DNA of 64,000 nt, from positions 1-64,000 of the forward strand of contig NZ_JAAXPG010000037.1 of assembly GCF_012396365.1 (NCBI RefSeq), written 5' to 3'. The notes below the pieces were generated by a model. It did not search any database. It was not told the DNA's origin and saw only the letters and a program-made list of their open reading frames with translations. The stretch comes from Nocardiopsis alborubida (GTDB lineage Bacteria; Actinomycetota; Actinomycetes; Streptosporangiales; Streptosporangiaceae). Below are positions 1-7,673 of this stretch, piece after piece. The translations under genes were made by a program, and so were the position numbers. Every line of letters starts with the position of its first letter. Position 1 is the stretch's first letter.

Positions 1-111
1 CGTCTGCACGGCGAGATCGGTCTGGTCCCGCCAGCGGAGTTCGAGGACGGCTTCTACCGGCAGCAGGCCGGGGCAACAGAAGGCGAAGCGTTGGTTCCGA
101 GCCTCCAATAA
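1..111 (+). mobile_element. IS3-family transposase, C-terminal end (runs off the window)
   Basis: The first 36 codons read straight into a TAA stop and encode a peptide with the segment GEIGLVPPAEFEDGFYR. This is the usual C-terminal end of the integrase-core (OrfB) protein of IS3-family elements, just after the DDE domain. The catalytic residues lie outside the window, so I cannot tell whether the element is intact. I could not define a terminal inverted repeat in 112-396, which holds no gene I recognise. The element sits next to a small lanthipeptide locus and may mark one edge of a mobile or truncated region (inference). Confidence 0.7.
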
Positions 112-396
112 ACCCGGCACGAGACACTCAGGGCGTTGCGGACCTGCGGGCTCTCCCACAGAGCCGACAACCACTTCTGCCCGGACACAGGATCTTCCGT
201 GCTTGCTGGAGGGTGGGGGACAGACAGGTTCCCGGGGGCGGTGCCGGCGCGCAGGAGTGCCGCTCCTGGCCACCGATACCCCACGGTAGGGGGCTTGGGC
301 ACGGTGCCTTCTTCCGTACACACACGACAGGGGAAAGGAGCGGGTGCGTCAGGAGCCGGGTGAGCAGCCACCCAACGCACCCGTGAAGAGGAGGGG

Positions 397-588
397 TCAG
401 AAGGGGTCGCCGACGTAGGAGTTGCAGGCGGAAGCGGTTCCGGCACAGGTGTTCCCGCAGCCGTCACCGGTGTTGCACTGCAGCTTGCCGACGGGGTGGG
501 CGGCCACGACGACGCGCACGTCCAGAGCGAAGTCGTCCTCGACCGGCCGCTCGGCCAGGGCGGTGCCGCCGTTGGTGGAACCCATCAT
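397..588 (-). CDS. FxLD-family lanthipeptide precursor peptide
   Basis: A 63-residue peptide with an acidic leader, the family motif FALD (residues 20-23) followed by VRVVVAAHP, and a core rich in Cys (38, 44, 48, 55) and Ser/Thr (40, 47, 51, 53, 57), as expected for lanthionine rings. The FxLD motif defines an actinobacterial lanthipeptide family whose precursors sit beside a dedicated O-methyltransferase; that gene lies 34 bp upstream on the same strand. A strong ribosome binding site (AAGGAG) precedes two tandem ATG codons; I took the first. No LanB-type dehydratase or cyclase is in the window, so ring formation would need genes to the left of position 1 or elsewhere. The family call is firm from motif and neighbour; the exact leader cleavage site is unknown. 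Confidence 0.85.
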   Translation of the reverse strand: MMGSTNGGTALAERPVEDDFALDVRVVVAAHPVGKLQCNTGDGCGNTCAGTASACNSYVGDPF

Positions 589-622
589 GTGGATCACTCT
601 CCTTGTTCTCGTAGGGGTTGAC

Positions 623-1861
623 CTAGCCCTGTGCGGTGTTCGCCGAGGGCCAGGAGAACGTGATGCGGGTGTGCCGCTTGGTGATGACGTGCTCGCCGGG
701 GAGCTCCTCGTCGGGAGTGGACGCGGGGTAGGCATCGATACGCGGCCCCGGGCCGCCGCGCTGCTCGTGCCCCCATGCCTGTACGTGTTCGGCCACCGTC
801 TTGGCGAATGCCTCGCCCTCGGACCCGAAGGCGTGGACCCCGTACTCGACGTCGCCGGTGGAGGTGCGACGGGTGACGAGGTAGGCGAAGTTGCCGCTCT
901 GGACGGCGGCCATGGAGAAGCGCGGGTTGTTGGGGGAGACCAGACCGGTGTCCAGGTCCGGATCCACGGCCATGGTGCAAAACCCCGCCAGCGTCGTGGC
1001 CAGGTACAGCTGCAGGGTGCCGATCAGTTCCTGTGGAGCGACCGTCACCCCGGTCCAGGTCTCCACCCGCGGGGTGTGCACCGCGTTGTCCAGCAGGTGA
1101 GCGTCGGTCGGAGCCTCGTCGTCGAACCGCAGTCCGATCTCCTCGGTTCCGTTGACCAGTAGCAGTGTCTCGGCGTGCCCACCGATCCCCTGTATGGGCA
1201 CGAACCCGCACACCCGGGGGTCGGATCCCGCCAGATGGTTGTCCGCCTTGGTGAAGGCGATGGACCGGGTCAGGTTGCGCATGCGCAGCGGCACCACCAA
1301 CCGGCCGCCTTCGGCCAGGTTGGCCACCCATCCGGGCGGGATGTCCCAGGCGCCCACGGTGACGATGATCCGGTCGTAAGGGCCGTGCTCGGGAACCCCG
1401 TCCTCGGCGTCGGCGCACACCACCCGCACCTGGGAGTAACCGGTCTCAGCCAGGAAGCGCTGGGCCCGCTCGGTGACCTCCGCATCGATATCGACCGTGG
1501 TCACCTGACCGGTCGGGCCGACGATCTCGGCGATCAGGGCGGCGTTGTAGCCACCCGAACCGATCTCCAGCACCCGGTGGCCCGGTTCCAGTTCGGCCTG
1601 CTCCAGCATCATCGCCTGGATCTGTGGCGCCGACACCGAACTCAACGAGACCCCGTGCTCGTCCCTCTTGGTGATCACCGCGTCGTAGGGGGCGTAGACC
1701 TCCTCCAGCGCAGCCTCGGGGGCGAACCGTTCGCGCGGTACGGTCCGCATCGCCTTCTGTACCACCGCACTGGTGAGGAAACCGTCCTGGACGAGTTGGT
1801 CCACCACTGCGGCTCGTAGCTCGTCGGCGGTAGGTGTCTGGGCAGTGGCGTGGTCGCTCAT
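623..1861 (-). CDS. Methyltransferase of FxLD lanthipeptide systems (PCMT-like)
   Basis: A 412-residue protein. The N-terminal half resembles protein-L-isoaspartate O-methyltransferase: RTVPRERFAPE, then the SAM-binding motif VLEIGSGGYNAAL and the post-motif acidic DIDAEV. The C-terminal half (about 220-412) is the extension typical of the FxLD-system methyltransferases, with SPNNPRFSM and a terminal ITFSWPS. In that family the enzyme is thought to modify the lanthipeptide, possibly at an aspartate; the exact site cannot be read here. It lies directly upstream of the precursor gene on the same strand, so the two probably form one transcript. I chose the ATG at 1861 because GGAG sits five bases before it; a GTG two codons earlier is the alternative. 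Confidence 0.85.
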   Translation of the reverse strand: MSDHATAQTPTADELRAAVVDQLVQDGFLTSAVVQKAMRTVPRERFAPEAALEEVYAPYDAVITKRDEHGVSLSSVSAPQIQAMMLEQAELEPGHRVLEIGSGGYNAALIAEIVGPTGQVTTVDIDAEVTERAQRFLAETGYSQVRVVCADAEDGVPEHGPYDRIIVTVGAWDIPPGWVANLAEGGRLVVPLRMRNLTRSIAFTKADNHLAGSDPRVCGFVPIQGIGGHAETLLLVNGTEEIGLRFDDEAPTDAHLLDNAVHTPRVETWTGVTVAPQELIGTLQLYLATTLAGFCTMAVDPDLDTGLVSPNNPRFSMAAVQSGNFAYLVTRRTSTGDVEYGVHAFGSEGEAFAKTVAEHVQAWGHEQRGGPGPRIDAYPASTPDEELPGEHVITKRHTRITFSWPSANTAQG

Positions 1862-2179
1862 CGGCACTCCGGGCGGCGTCGTAGGAACAGGCTCACCCTG
1901 GCCCTTGCGCTCTGTTTGACGTTCTCGATCATGTCCCCTCGTTCCTCGGTTGTGTGTTCGCGGCGAAAGACAGGCACGCGGAGCCCGGCCCCTCTCGGGA
2001 GGTGAAGGATGCCTGTTTCGACCACGTTTGCGGCATCAGTTTTTCTTTCGTCATGGCCGCGAACCGATCCAGATCATATACACGCCCCGATAGGGAAACC
2101 ACGAGTTTCCCGTCATGGAATAAAATCATTCAGCAGGTATGGTGGCCGAGCGGCCGAGGTATGGTTCCCAGGCAATAAG
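1862..2179. other. Intergenic region, likely promoter of the lanthipeptide pair
   Basis: About 318 bp between the regulator at 2180-3013 and the methyltransferase, both leftward. It is noticeably richer in A+T around 2035-2135 than its surroundings, as expected for a promoter. A 66-codon leftward reading frame (1929-2129) has no ribosome binding site and no recognisable domain, so I do not call it a gene. Confidence 0.4.
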
Positions 2180-3013
2180 TCACTCGCGAAAGTCCTCTGC
2201 AGCCTGACGCAGGAAACCTCGCGCCTGAGTGCCGAAGAGGGCGTTCTCTTCGAACAGGCGGAAAGTCTCGACGTAGAGGGCCACATCCTGAGCGGAGCGG
2301 ATGAGCAGCGCTCCGGTGAATGTCTCGACAGTGGCCAGGGTCTGGTCGTAGACGGTGAACGTGGACAGTGGACCTTCAGGCACCGTGGCTCGGTCCAGCG
2401 GAAGCACACCGATCCTGACGTTGGACAGTTCCGAAAGCGCCGCGATCCGTTCGAGCTGCACTGACATCTCTCCCGGACGGCAGAGGGGCCATCTGAGAGC
2501 CTGCTCGGTCAGAAGGAAGGTGAAATCCTTGCTCGTGTCATACAGGATGGACTGGCGTTCGAAGCGCCTCATCAGAGCACGTGTGTGGTCCCCGGGCAGG
2601 CTCGCCAGACTCGCTCTGGCGTACTCCGGTGTCTGAAGCAACCCCGTGATCATGGCCGGGAGGAAATAACGGAAGGTAGATGAGGTCGCTTCGAGCGTGG
2701 CGAGTTCCGCCTGTTTGTGGTGCAGGCCTCGACGCAGCGATGCACGCCAGTTCTGGTACTCCGTGTTGGCGACTCGCGCAAGAGAGGATATCGCCTCTTT
2801 TTCCTTCGGTGTCGCCTGGACTGCACGGAGAATCCGTTCGACATCGACCGAAGAGGGGACGAGCTTTCCGGTCTCGATCTTCGAGATCTTACTCTGGCTC
2901 ATTCCGACTCTGGCAGCGAGACGCTCACCGGTGAATCCGGCTCTTTTGCGCACGCGACGAAGCGCCTCGGACAGTTCTCCGCGGCGCCCGTCGATGCTCT
3001 CTGGTTCCAGCAC
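2180..3013 (-). CDS. XRE-family regulator with DUF5753
   Basis: A 277-residue protein with an N-terminal helix-turn-helix (about 14-70; RVGMSQSKISKIETGK is the recognition region) and a C-terminal DUF5753 domain (MITGLLQTPEYAR). Proteins of this type are very abundant in Streptomyces and Nocardiopsis and usually act with a small DUF397 or DUF6879-type partner. Its GTG start overlaps the TAG stop of the DUF6879 gene by one base (TAGTG), so the two are probably translationally coupled. Its own operator is not identified; an AT-rich near-palindrome at 3776-3800 upstream of the set is the best candidate. The start is fixed by the overlap. Confidence 0.85.
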   Translation of the reverse strand: MLEPESIDGRRGELSEALRRVRKRAGFTGERLAARVGMSQSKISKIETGKLVPSSVDVERILRAVQATPKEKEAISSLARVANTEYQNWRASLRRGLHHKQAELATLEATSSTFRYFLPAMITGLLQTPEYARASLASLPGDHTRALMRRFERQSILYDTSKDFTFLLTEQALRWPLCRPGEMSVQLERIAALSELSNVRIGVLPLDRATVPEGPLSTFTVYDQTLATVETFTGALLIRSAQDVALYVETFRLFEENALFGTQARGFLRQAAEDFRE

Positions 3014-3546
3014 TAGGTGTTCAGTCGTGCCCTGTAATGCTCGTAGGGAGTCCCCAGCCGAAGCGCGGTGTCCTTGCGGGAGATGTACTCCGAGACGTCC
3101 ACGTCTTCGAGGAGGATTCGGTCGATCTGCGTTCCGTCGTCCTCGTACCGCATGAGGACGACATGCGTGTCATCGAAGAGCCAGAAGTCCTCATGCGTAG
3201 CGAACGGCAGATCCGAAGGCGTCTCCGTCTCGATGATCCGCACATCCTCGCCCGCCACGATGTTGAAGTCGTACCCCCACTCCATCTCGTAGCGCAGGTA
3301 GTCCGACAGCGGCTGTGTCACCACGTGAACGCGCTCCACGCGGCGTCCGGATGTCGTGAACCTTCGGACTCTGTGCAGCCATGGGGAGTCCGTCAGCTCC
3401 TCGTCCGGGCGTGGCTCGCCAGCCAGGAAGCGTTTGAACTCCTCGTCCTCGGAGGTGACCCCATAGACCGGCAGGGTCTCCAACCGGAACGCGTAGTCAC
3501 TGAAGGCGTCGAAGAACTCGCGCCAGGCGTCACCTTCCAAGCGCAC
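3013..3546 (-). CDS. DUF6879-family protein
   Basis: A 177-residue soluble acidic protein matching the DUF6879 pattern: WREFFDAFSDYAFRLETLP near the N-terminus, then DYLRYEMEWGYDFNIVAGEDVRI's characteristic core, and FWLFDDTHVVLMRYEDDG toward the C-terminus. The biochemical role of the family is unknown; members are encoded next to XRE-DUF5753 regulators and are suspected partners of them. The GTG start lies inside the end of the upstream frameshifted small gene (17 bp overlap) and the stop overlaps the downstream XRE start, giving a compact three-gene set. Identification rests on motif memory and context. Confidence 0.75.
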   Translation of the reverse strand: MRLEGDAWREFFDAFSDYAFRLETLPVYGVTSEDEEFKRFLAGEPRPDEELTDSPWLHRVRRFTTSGRRVERVHVVTQPLSDYLRYEMEWGYDFNIVAGEDVRIIETETPSDLPFATHEDFWLFDDTHVVLMRYEDDGTQIDRILLEDVDVSEYISRKDTALRLGTPYEHYRARLNT

Positions 3547-3716
3547 GGGTGGCCTCCTCCCACACAGTTCGGGGGATCTCCACGAGGGCCTCTCCCTCGG
3601 GGCTGGTCACACTCGTCACCAGATCGCCCTGGACGACGATCGAGTTCCTGTCGGTGGTGAACCACCTTGGGGCAGTCGTCGCCCTTGCAGTCACCGGCGA
3701 TCTGGACCATGTCCAC
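3530..3716 (-). pseudogene. Small partner protein of the DUF6879/XRE set, frameshifted
   Basis: From a GTG at 3716 with a good GGAGG site the frame reads MDMVQIAGDCKGDDCPKV and then turns into low-quality sequence. In the neighbouring frame FTTDRNSIVVQGDLVTSV runs on to a TGA at 3530-3532 that overlaps the DUF6879 start. The two halves join if one G is removed in the AAGGTGGTTC stretch near 3661. The intact form would be about 61 residues, typical of the small proteins that precede DUF6879 genes. It may be a true pseudogene, a programmed shift or a sequencing error at a G run. Confidence 0.65.
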
Positions 3717-3775
3717 GGTCGTACCTCCGCGGTAGGGGGTTGTGCACCGCAATCTACGCGTACAGCGCACCGGCG

Positions 3776-3800
3776 TCCAGGAATAATTCGAATATTCCTG
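3776..3800. promoter_or_regulatory. AT-rich near-palindrome upstream of the DUF6879/XRE set
   Basis: The segment GAATAATTCGAATATTC within an AT-rich island lies about 60-80 bp upstream of the small partner gene. An imperfect dyad in such a position suggests an operator and promoter for the leftward three-gene set. No protein-DNA evidence is available from sequence alone. Confidence 0.35.
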
Positions 3801-3921
3801 ATCTGGAATTTTTTTAGTGCCCTCATGTCGTTCAGGGACGATTTCTGTATCCAGCTCTTATGCCACTGATCTGCTCAAACACGACATCAGAGCTTCGACA
3901 TCTGTACTATTTCGCGCACTC

Positions 3922-4055
3922 GTCGTGTGAGGATGGATGCGGACCAGGCAGGAGCCGGGTGGCTGGTCCGCCTGCAACGTAGATTGCGGTACGGTAACGC
4001 GCTGCGTTTTCGCGGGTCGTTTGCTCCCGAGCTCCGCGCACGCGGAGGTGAACCG
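3922..4055 (+). CRISPR. CRISPR relic: leader-like sequence plus one degenerate repeat
   Basis: Positions 3922-4028 resemble the leader of array 1 (about 18757-18859) over their whole length. Matching blocks include TAGATTGCG (3980 on) and GCGTTTTCGCGGGTCGTTT, against GCGTTTTCGCAGGTCGTTA in array 1. It is followed at 4029-4055 by a single repeat-like palindrome, CTCCGCGCACGCGGAGG, which stands in for the CCCCGCGCACGCGGGGA core of the active arrays. No spacer or second repeat follows; the Nudix gene begins 20 bp later. A perfect hairpin (GCGGACCAG at 3939-3947 with CTGGTCCGC at 3963-3971) lies inside the leader-like part. Confidence 0.65.
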
Positions 4056-4075
4056 AGCCCGTACCCCCGTCGAAA

Positions 4076-4504
4076 GTGAGTCCTCCCGTGTCCGGCACCC
4101 CCTATGTTCCGCGTGCGTTCCCCGTCTCAGTCAAGGGCGTTGTCGTCCGTGACGGGCGTGTGCTGCTGCTGCGTAATGAGCGCGATGAGTGGGAGCTTCC
4201 CGGAGGCAAGATCGAGCTGGAGGAGACCCCGGAGGAGTGCCTGGCCCGGGAGATCGAGGAGGAGACGGGCTGGCCGGTCACCGTGGCACAGATCCTCGAT
4301 TCGTGGATGTACCACATCACCCAGGTCGACAAGCACGTCTTCATCGTCACCTACGGCTGCCGTGTGGACTCGGACGCCCCGGTCGTGGTCTCCAGCGAGC
4401 ACAAGGAAGCCGGTCTGTTCACCGAGGACGAGGTCCCCCACCTGACGATGCCGGAGGGGTACAAGCGGTCGGTCCTCGCCTGGTTCGCGCAGCTGCGAAC
4501 GTGA
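4076..4504 (+). CDS. Nudix hydrolase
   Basis: A 142-residue protein with a complete Nudix box starting at GGKIELEETPEECLAREI and continuing EEETGW, giving the metal-binding REIEEE glutamates. Nudix enzymes hydrolyse nucleoside diphosphates linked to another moiety. The substrate cannot be assigned; length and layout fit the small MutT-like housekeeping type, and the N-terminal strand VSVKGVVVRDGRVLLLRNE is typical. It begins with GTG at 4076, 20 bp past the CRISPR relic, so its promoter may lie within the relic leader (inference). The downstream genes face the opposite way. Confidence 0.85.
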   Translation: MSPPVSGTPYVPRAFPVSVKGVVVRDGRVLLLRNERDEWELPGGKIELEETPEECLAREIEEETGWPVTVAQILDSWMYHITQVDKHVFIVTYGCRVDSDAPVVVSSEHKEAGLFTEDEVPHLTMPEGYKRSVLAWFAQLRT

Positions 4505-4582
4505 TCGCCACGCCCTCCGTCCGCTGGCTCTGGCTGCTGTCCGAGGCGCGCCAAGCCTTGGAGACGCGGCAGCTGCCGCCGT

Positions 4583-4972
4583 CTATGCGGAGACGAGGGT
4601 GCCGCGCGGGTGCTCGCCCTTCAGCTCACCGGCCAGGGCGCCTGCGTGGAAGGCGTCCCATTCGGCCTTGGTGTAGCTCAGGGTGGGGGAGCCGGGGATT
4701 CCGGTGTCGGTGAGGGTGAAGCCGCCGTCGGGGAGGAACGCTGCGCGCAGGCGTCTGAAGATGGTTCTGCCGCTCACGACCTGGTCGAGGAAGTACTCCC
4801 AGTCGGCGTGGGGGATGGTGAGCGTAGGACCGCCAGGGTTCTTGGTGTCACCGATCTCGATCACGCCCACATACGGGACCCGGACCTGGACACACCCTTG
4901 AGGGTTGGTGCTGAGACTCGACTTCACCCATGCCGTAGGCAGAACCTGATCTTCCTGGGAGGGGCGACTCAC
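4583..4972 (-). CDS. Protein with two DUF397 domains
   Basis: A 129-residue protein made of two DUF397-like units. The first has the usual WVKSSLSTNPQGCVQV opening and an IGDTKNPGGPTL core. The second, diverged, unit ends with LSYTKAEWDAFHAGALAGEL. DUF397 proteins are small actinobacterial partners of XRE-DUF5753 regulators; some have been linked to development or anti-sigma-like control. The GTG start at 4972 overlaps the TGA of the upstream DUF397 gene by four bases (GTGA), which fixes the start and suggests coupling. A double-domain form is less common than the single one. Confidence 0.8.
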   Translation of the reverse strand: MSRPSQEDQVLPTAWVKSSLSTNPQGCVQVRVPYVGVIEIGDTKNPGGPTLTIPHADWEYFLDQVVSGRTIFRRLRAAFLPDGGFTLTDTGIPGSPTLSYTKAEWDAFHAGALAGELKGEHPRGTLVSA

Positions 4973-5187
4973 TTCAGCGCCTTGAGGGTGTTGAGGAGCC
5001 CGAACCACTCGGGGGTGGTGAAGGCGAGGTGGCCGAGCTCGCGGTTCTGGGTGTCGCGCACAGCCGTTGCACCGGGAAGGTCCGCGACCTCGACGCACTG
5101 GGGGCCGTCAGGGTTGCTGTGGCTGGACTTGCGCCACCGTGCGGTGTTCATGTCCATGCGGGACCTCGTCTCCGGTTCGCGCTTCAT
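4969..5187 (-). CDS. DUF397-domain protein
   Basis: A 72-residue protein with the family signature WRKSSHSNPDGPQCVEVAD, RDTQNRELGHLAF and a terminal EWFGLLNTLKAL. It starts at the ATG that overlaps the stop of the XRE regulator (ATGA at 5184-5187); an internal start at MDMNTARW would give the more usual 62-residue length. It ends inside the start of the double-DUF397 gene, so three genes run as one coupled set in the order regulator, DUF397, double DUF397. Confidence 0.85.
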   Translation of the reverse strand: MKREPETRSRMDMNTARWRKSSHSNPDGPQCVEVADLPGATAVRDTQNRELGHLAFTTPEWFGLLNTLKALK

Positions 5188-6026
5188 GCGCTCAAGTGTT
5201 CCAGAAAGGCGGTGGAGTCCGGAACGGAGAGCGCGCTGCCCTGGGTACGACTGAACACCAGCCTATGGCGGTTGATCTCGGCCTCGGATTCCAGGTAGAA
5301 ACCGTCACCGCGTGATTCGAGGAAGACCACGCTGTCCGCGTTGTTGCCATCGCTGAAGCTCAGGATGGTGAAGGGAAGGCCGCCCGCGGCATGTGCCCCG
5401 GAAGAGAAAGGGAGCACCTGGATCTCCACATTGGGGCGCTGGCCGACGTCCAGCAGGTGGCGGGTCTGTTCACGCATCACCTCGGGCCCGCCGATCTGAC
5501 GCCGCAGGGCAGCTTCGTCGATGACGACGAAGATCAATGGAGGCTCCTGGCGTTCCAGGATGTTGCGCTGTCGTTCGAGCCTGCTCTTCAACCTCTGCTC
5601 GGCCTGGTCGCTGGTGTTTCCGACGGCGGAGGCCAACAGAGCGGAGATGTAGGCGGGGGTCTGTAGTAGGCCGGGTACCAGGCCGATGTTGAACTCCTGG
5701 ATCATCGTGGCCTCTGCTTCCAGACCGACGAAGGCGCCGGGGAGGACGTCCTCGTACTGGAGCCACCAGGGTTTGTGGGTCCGCGAATCCCGTGCGATCT
5801 GGATGAGCTCCTCCGCGACATCGCTCGGCGCGCTGTAGAGCTGGCACAACGCCATGATGTCTCCCGCCTTCAGGCGCTGGAAGCTGCCGGCTTCCAGGCG
5901 TTGGATCTTGGCGCGGCTCCAGCCCAGGTTCTTCCAGACCTCGTCCTGTGTCAGCTTCGCCGCGTTGCGCAGGCGTCGGAGTTGGATGGCCAGGTAACGC
6001 CGTCGGACAGGCACGCCGGTTGCCAT
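5184..6026 (-). CDS. XRE-family regulator with DUF5753
   Basis: A 280-residue protein with an N-terminal helix-turn-helix (LTQDEVWKNLGWSRAKIQRL) and a DUF5753 C-terminal domain (GLVPGLLQTPAYISALL; EAALRRQIGGPEVMREQ). It probably senses or binds its DUF397 partners and acts on a small local regulon. I placed the start at the ATG at 6026 because GAGGAG stands six bases before it; an in-frame GTG at 6056 without a site is the longer option. It is the second regulator of this family within 4 kb. The 220 bp upstream (6057-6279) separates it from the divergent HATPase gene and should hold both promoters. Confidence 0.85.
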   Translation of the reverse strand: MATGVPVRRRYLAIQLRRLRNAAKLTQDEVWKNLGWSRAKIQRLEAGSFQRLKAGDIMALCQLYSAPSDVAEELIQIARDSRTHKPWWLQYEDVLPGAFVGLEAEATMIQEFNIGLVPGLLQTPAYISALLASAVGNTSDQAEQRLKSRLERQRNILERQEPPLIFVVIDEAALRRQIGGPEVMREQTRHLLDVGQRPNVEIQVLPFSSGAHAAGGLPFTILSFSDGNNADSVVFLESRGDGFYLESEAEINRHRLVFSRTQGSALSVPDSTAFLEHLSA

Positions 6027-6279
6027 GGGTTTCTCCTCTGCTGTGACTGCTGACACCTGGCTGACAGTCTTCCAGGTCTGAAGTGAACTATTGCGACTTT
6101 GATGCAGATACTAGACGCTGCCCTTGTCAAATGAGGCGGCCTCATTTAGCTTGTGTTGCATTGAGCCTACACATCGCTGGACAGCGGCGTAGGAGCCTCC
6201 ACCTGTGGGGACGCCGTGTGCTCTCGTCAGCGTCTCTCTTCGCTCACCCCATGCACTTCTGACACTTGGAGGAAGCACG

Positions 6280-6810
6280 ATGGATGGTTTTGGCGTACCG
6301 CGGCCGAGGCGGGCGGTGGAGGGAGAACCGAACGGGGGTGGACTGCCGCGTCGAGGGAGGGGCGGCACCGGGGTTCGCACGGCGTTCTTCGGGTCGGAGG
6401 TGACCCAGGCGCCGCAGATCCGTAGCTGGTGTCAGCGGGGCGCGCGGGTTCAGGCGCACCTGGCCTTTCCCTTGGTGCTGGTGGTCAGTGAACTGGTCAC
6501 CAACGCCTGGACGCACACTGCCTCCGGCGCTCCTGGTGGCCGGGTGAAGGTTCAGATGCAGCACTTGTCCGGCCGACTCGTCCGTATCGCGGTCACCGAC
6601 GACGGACCGCGCCCGGGGCAGACCGTCTGCCTTCCGCGCTTGTCACCGGAGGTCGACGCTCTGGCGGTGTGCGGGCGGGGTCTTCGCCTCGTGGACCGTC
6701 TGTCCGTGGAATGGGGCTGGAACGGCGAGCCCGGTACGCCCCTGACGGTGTGGGCGCACATCGACCCCTACGCGCCCGTCCCTGAGCTCGACGACGCCGT
6801 CGCGGCCTGA
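6280..6810 (+). CDS. RsbW-like HATPase (putative anti-sigma factor kinase)
   Basis: A 176-residue protein with a GHKL-type ATP-binding fold. SELVTNAWTHT carries the N-box Asn, VTDDGPRPG is the G1 box, and CGRGLRLVDRLSVEWGW is the G2 region. Actinobacteria encode dozens of such stand-alone proteins, some of which bind sigma factors or anti-anti-sigma proteins. No sigma factor or antagonist gene lies beside it, so the partner is unknown. The ATG at 6280 has a GGAGGA site seven bases upstream; longer in-frame starts lack one. The first 35 residues are Gly/Arg-rich and probably disordered. Confidence 0.8.
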   Translation: MDGFGVPRPRRAVEGEPNGGGLPRRGRGGTGVRTAFFGSEVTQAPQIRSWCQRGARVQAHLAFPLVLVVSELVTNAWTHTASGAPGGRVKVQMQHLSGRLVRIAVTDDGPRPGQTVCLPRLSPEVDALAVCGRGLRLVDRLSVEWGWNGEPGTPLTVWAHIDPYAPVPELDDAVAA

Positions 6811-6820
6811 GCAGCCCGGA

Positions 6821-7045
6821 ATGGCGTGGGAACGAAGCCAGGACGCCACCCAATACGAGGCCGCCCGCCTGCTGGAACAACTCCACCAACGCTGGTGGTG
6901 GGTGCTGTGGGGACCGGCTTCGCGCCGCTTCTTCGCCTTCCACCTCGGCCCGCATCGTGTTCCGCCGCTGAGCGCGACCACACCGCAACTGCTGGACGCG
7001 GCCATCCGCGCCACCGAGCGCGAACTTCGATCCCTTCGACCGTGA
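6821..7045 (+). CDS. Small hypothetical protein
   Basis: A 74-residue protein, ten bases after the HATPase gene and so likely in the same transcript. It has a Trp-rich centre (QRWWWVLWGPASRRFFAF) and a helical C-terminus (TPQLLDAAIRATERELRSL). I do not recognise a domain. Its start has only a weak binding site, consistent with coupling to the upstream stop. Confidence 0.55.
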   Translation: MAWERSQDATQYEAARLLEQLHQRWWWVLWGPASRRFFAFHLGPHRVPPLSATTPQLLDAAIRATERELRSLRP

Positions 7046-7175
7046 GCGGGAAGCGCAGCCCTACCCGGGGCCAATGACACCCGCCCACACAACAGAAAAC
7101 AAGGTGCCCCGACCGGTGCGTAGGACCACCGGACCGGGGCGCGATCAACCACCTGAACACACCAGGAGGAAGACC

Positions 7176-7673
7176 GTGGAACACCCTATCGGCAGGCACC
7201 GCAGGCCCCGCCAGAGTCTGGCCGGGCGTGTGTGGGCGCTCACCGCCGCCGTACTGGCCATCGCCTTGGCCTACATGTTCGTCCCCCAACACCACCGACG
7301 CCCCGGGCCGGAGCAGACCGCGATCACGCCGTCGCCCCGCCGCCGAGAACTGCCGCCCGCCCTCGTACCCGCTGAGCGACGCCCTGTCCAGGAGCTGACG
7401 GGCTTCCCCAGCGACCAGGTGCGGAGCACGAGGACGGTCCCGACCTCCTCGCGTGGGCAGAGCGACCGCCACACACAGGCACCCCGACCTCGTCCCGGAA
7501 ACGAGGCTTCTCCCTCGCTCGATTCAGACGCGGGCACGCTGGTTCGCCCCTACATGCCGCCGTTCCCGCGAATCCCGGTCGGTGACCTGCTGGCCGAGCC
7601 CGTCGGGGAACGGACCGACGACCTCAGCGACCTGGCCGCTGTCATCCGCGTCTACCTCGACAGGGTCGGGTGA
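7176..7673 (+). CDS. Hypothetical single-pass membrane protein
   Basis: A 165-residue protein starting at a GTG with a perfect AGGAGGA site. A basic N-terminus (RHRRPRQS) precedes one transmembrane segment (VWALTAAVLAIALAYMF, about 18-35). The rest is a Pro/Arg-rich, probably disordered, external or cytoplasmic tail. Its stop overlaps the start of the second HATPase gene, so the two are coupled. One idea is that it anchors or signals to the ATPase at the membrane; this is inference only. Confidence 0.6.
   Translation: MEHPIGRHRRPRQSLAGRVWALTAAVLAIALAYMFVPQHHRRPGPEQTAITPSPRRRELPPALVPAERRPVQELTGFPSDQVRSTRTVPTSSRGQSDRHTQAPRPRPGNEASPSLDSDAGTLVRPYMPPFPRIPVGDLLAEPVGERTDDLSDLAAVIRVYLDRVG

Noticed and set aside
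1929-2129. A 66-residue leftward ORF between the regulator and the methyltransferase
   Set aside because: No ribosome binding site, no family, and it covers the likely promoter region.
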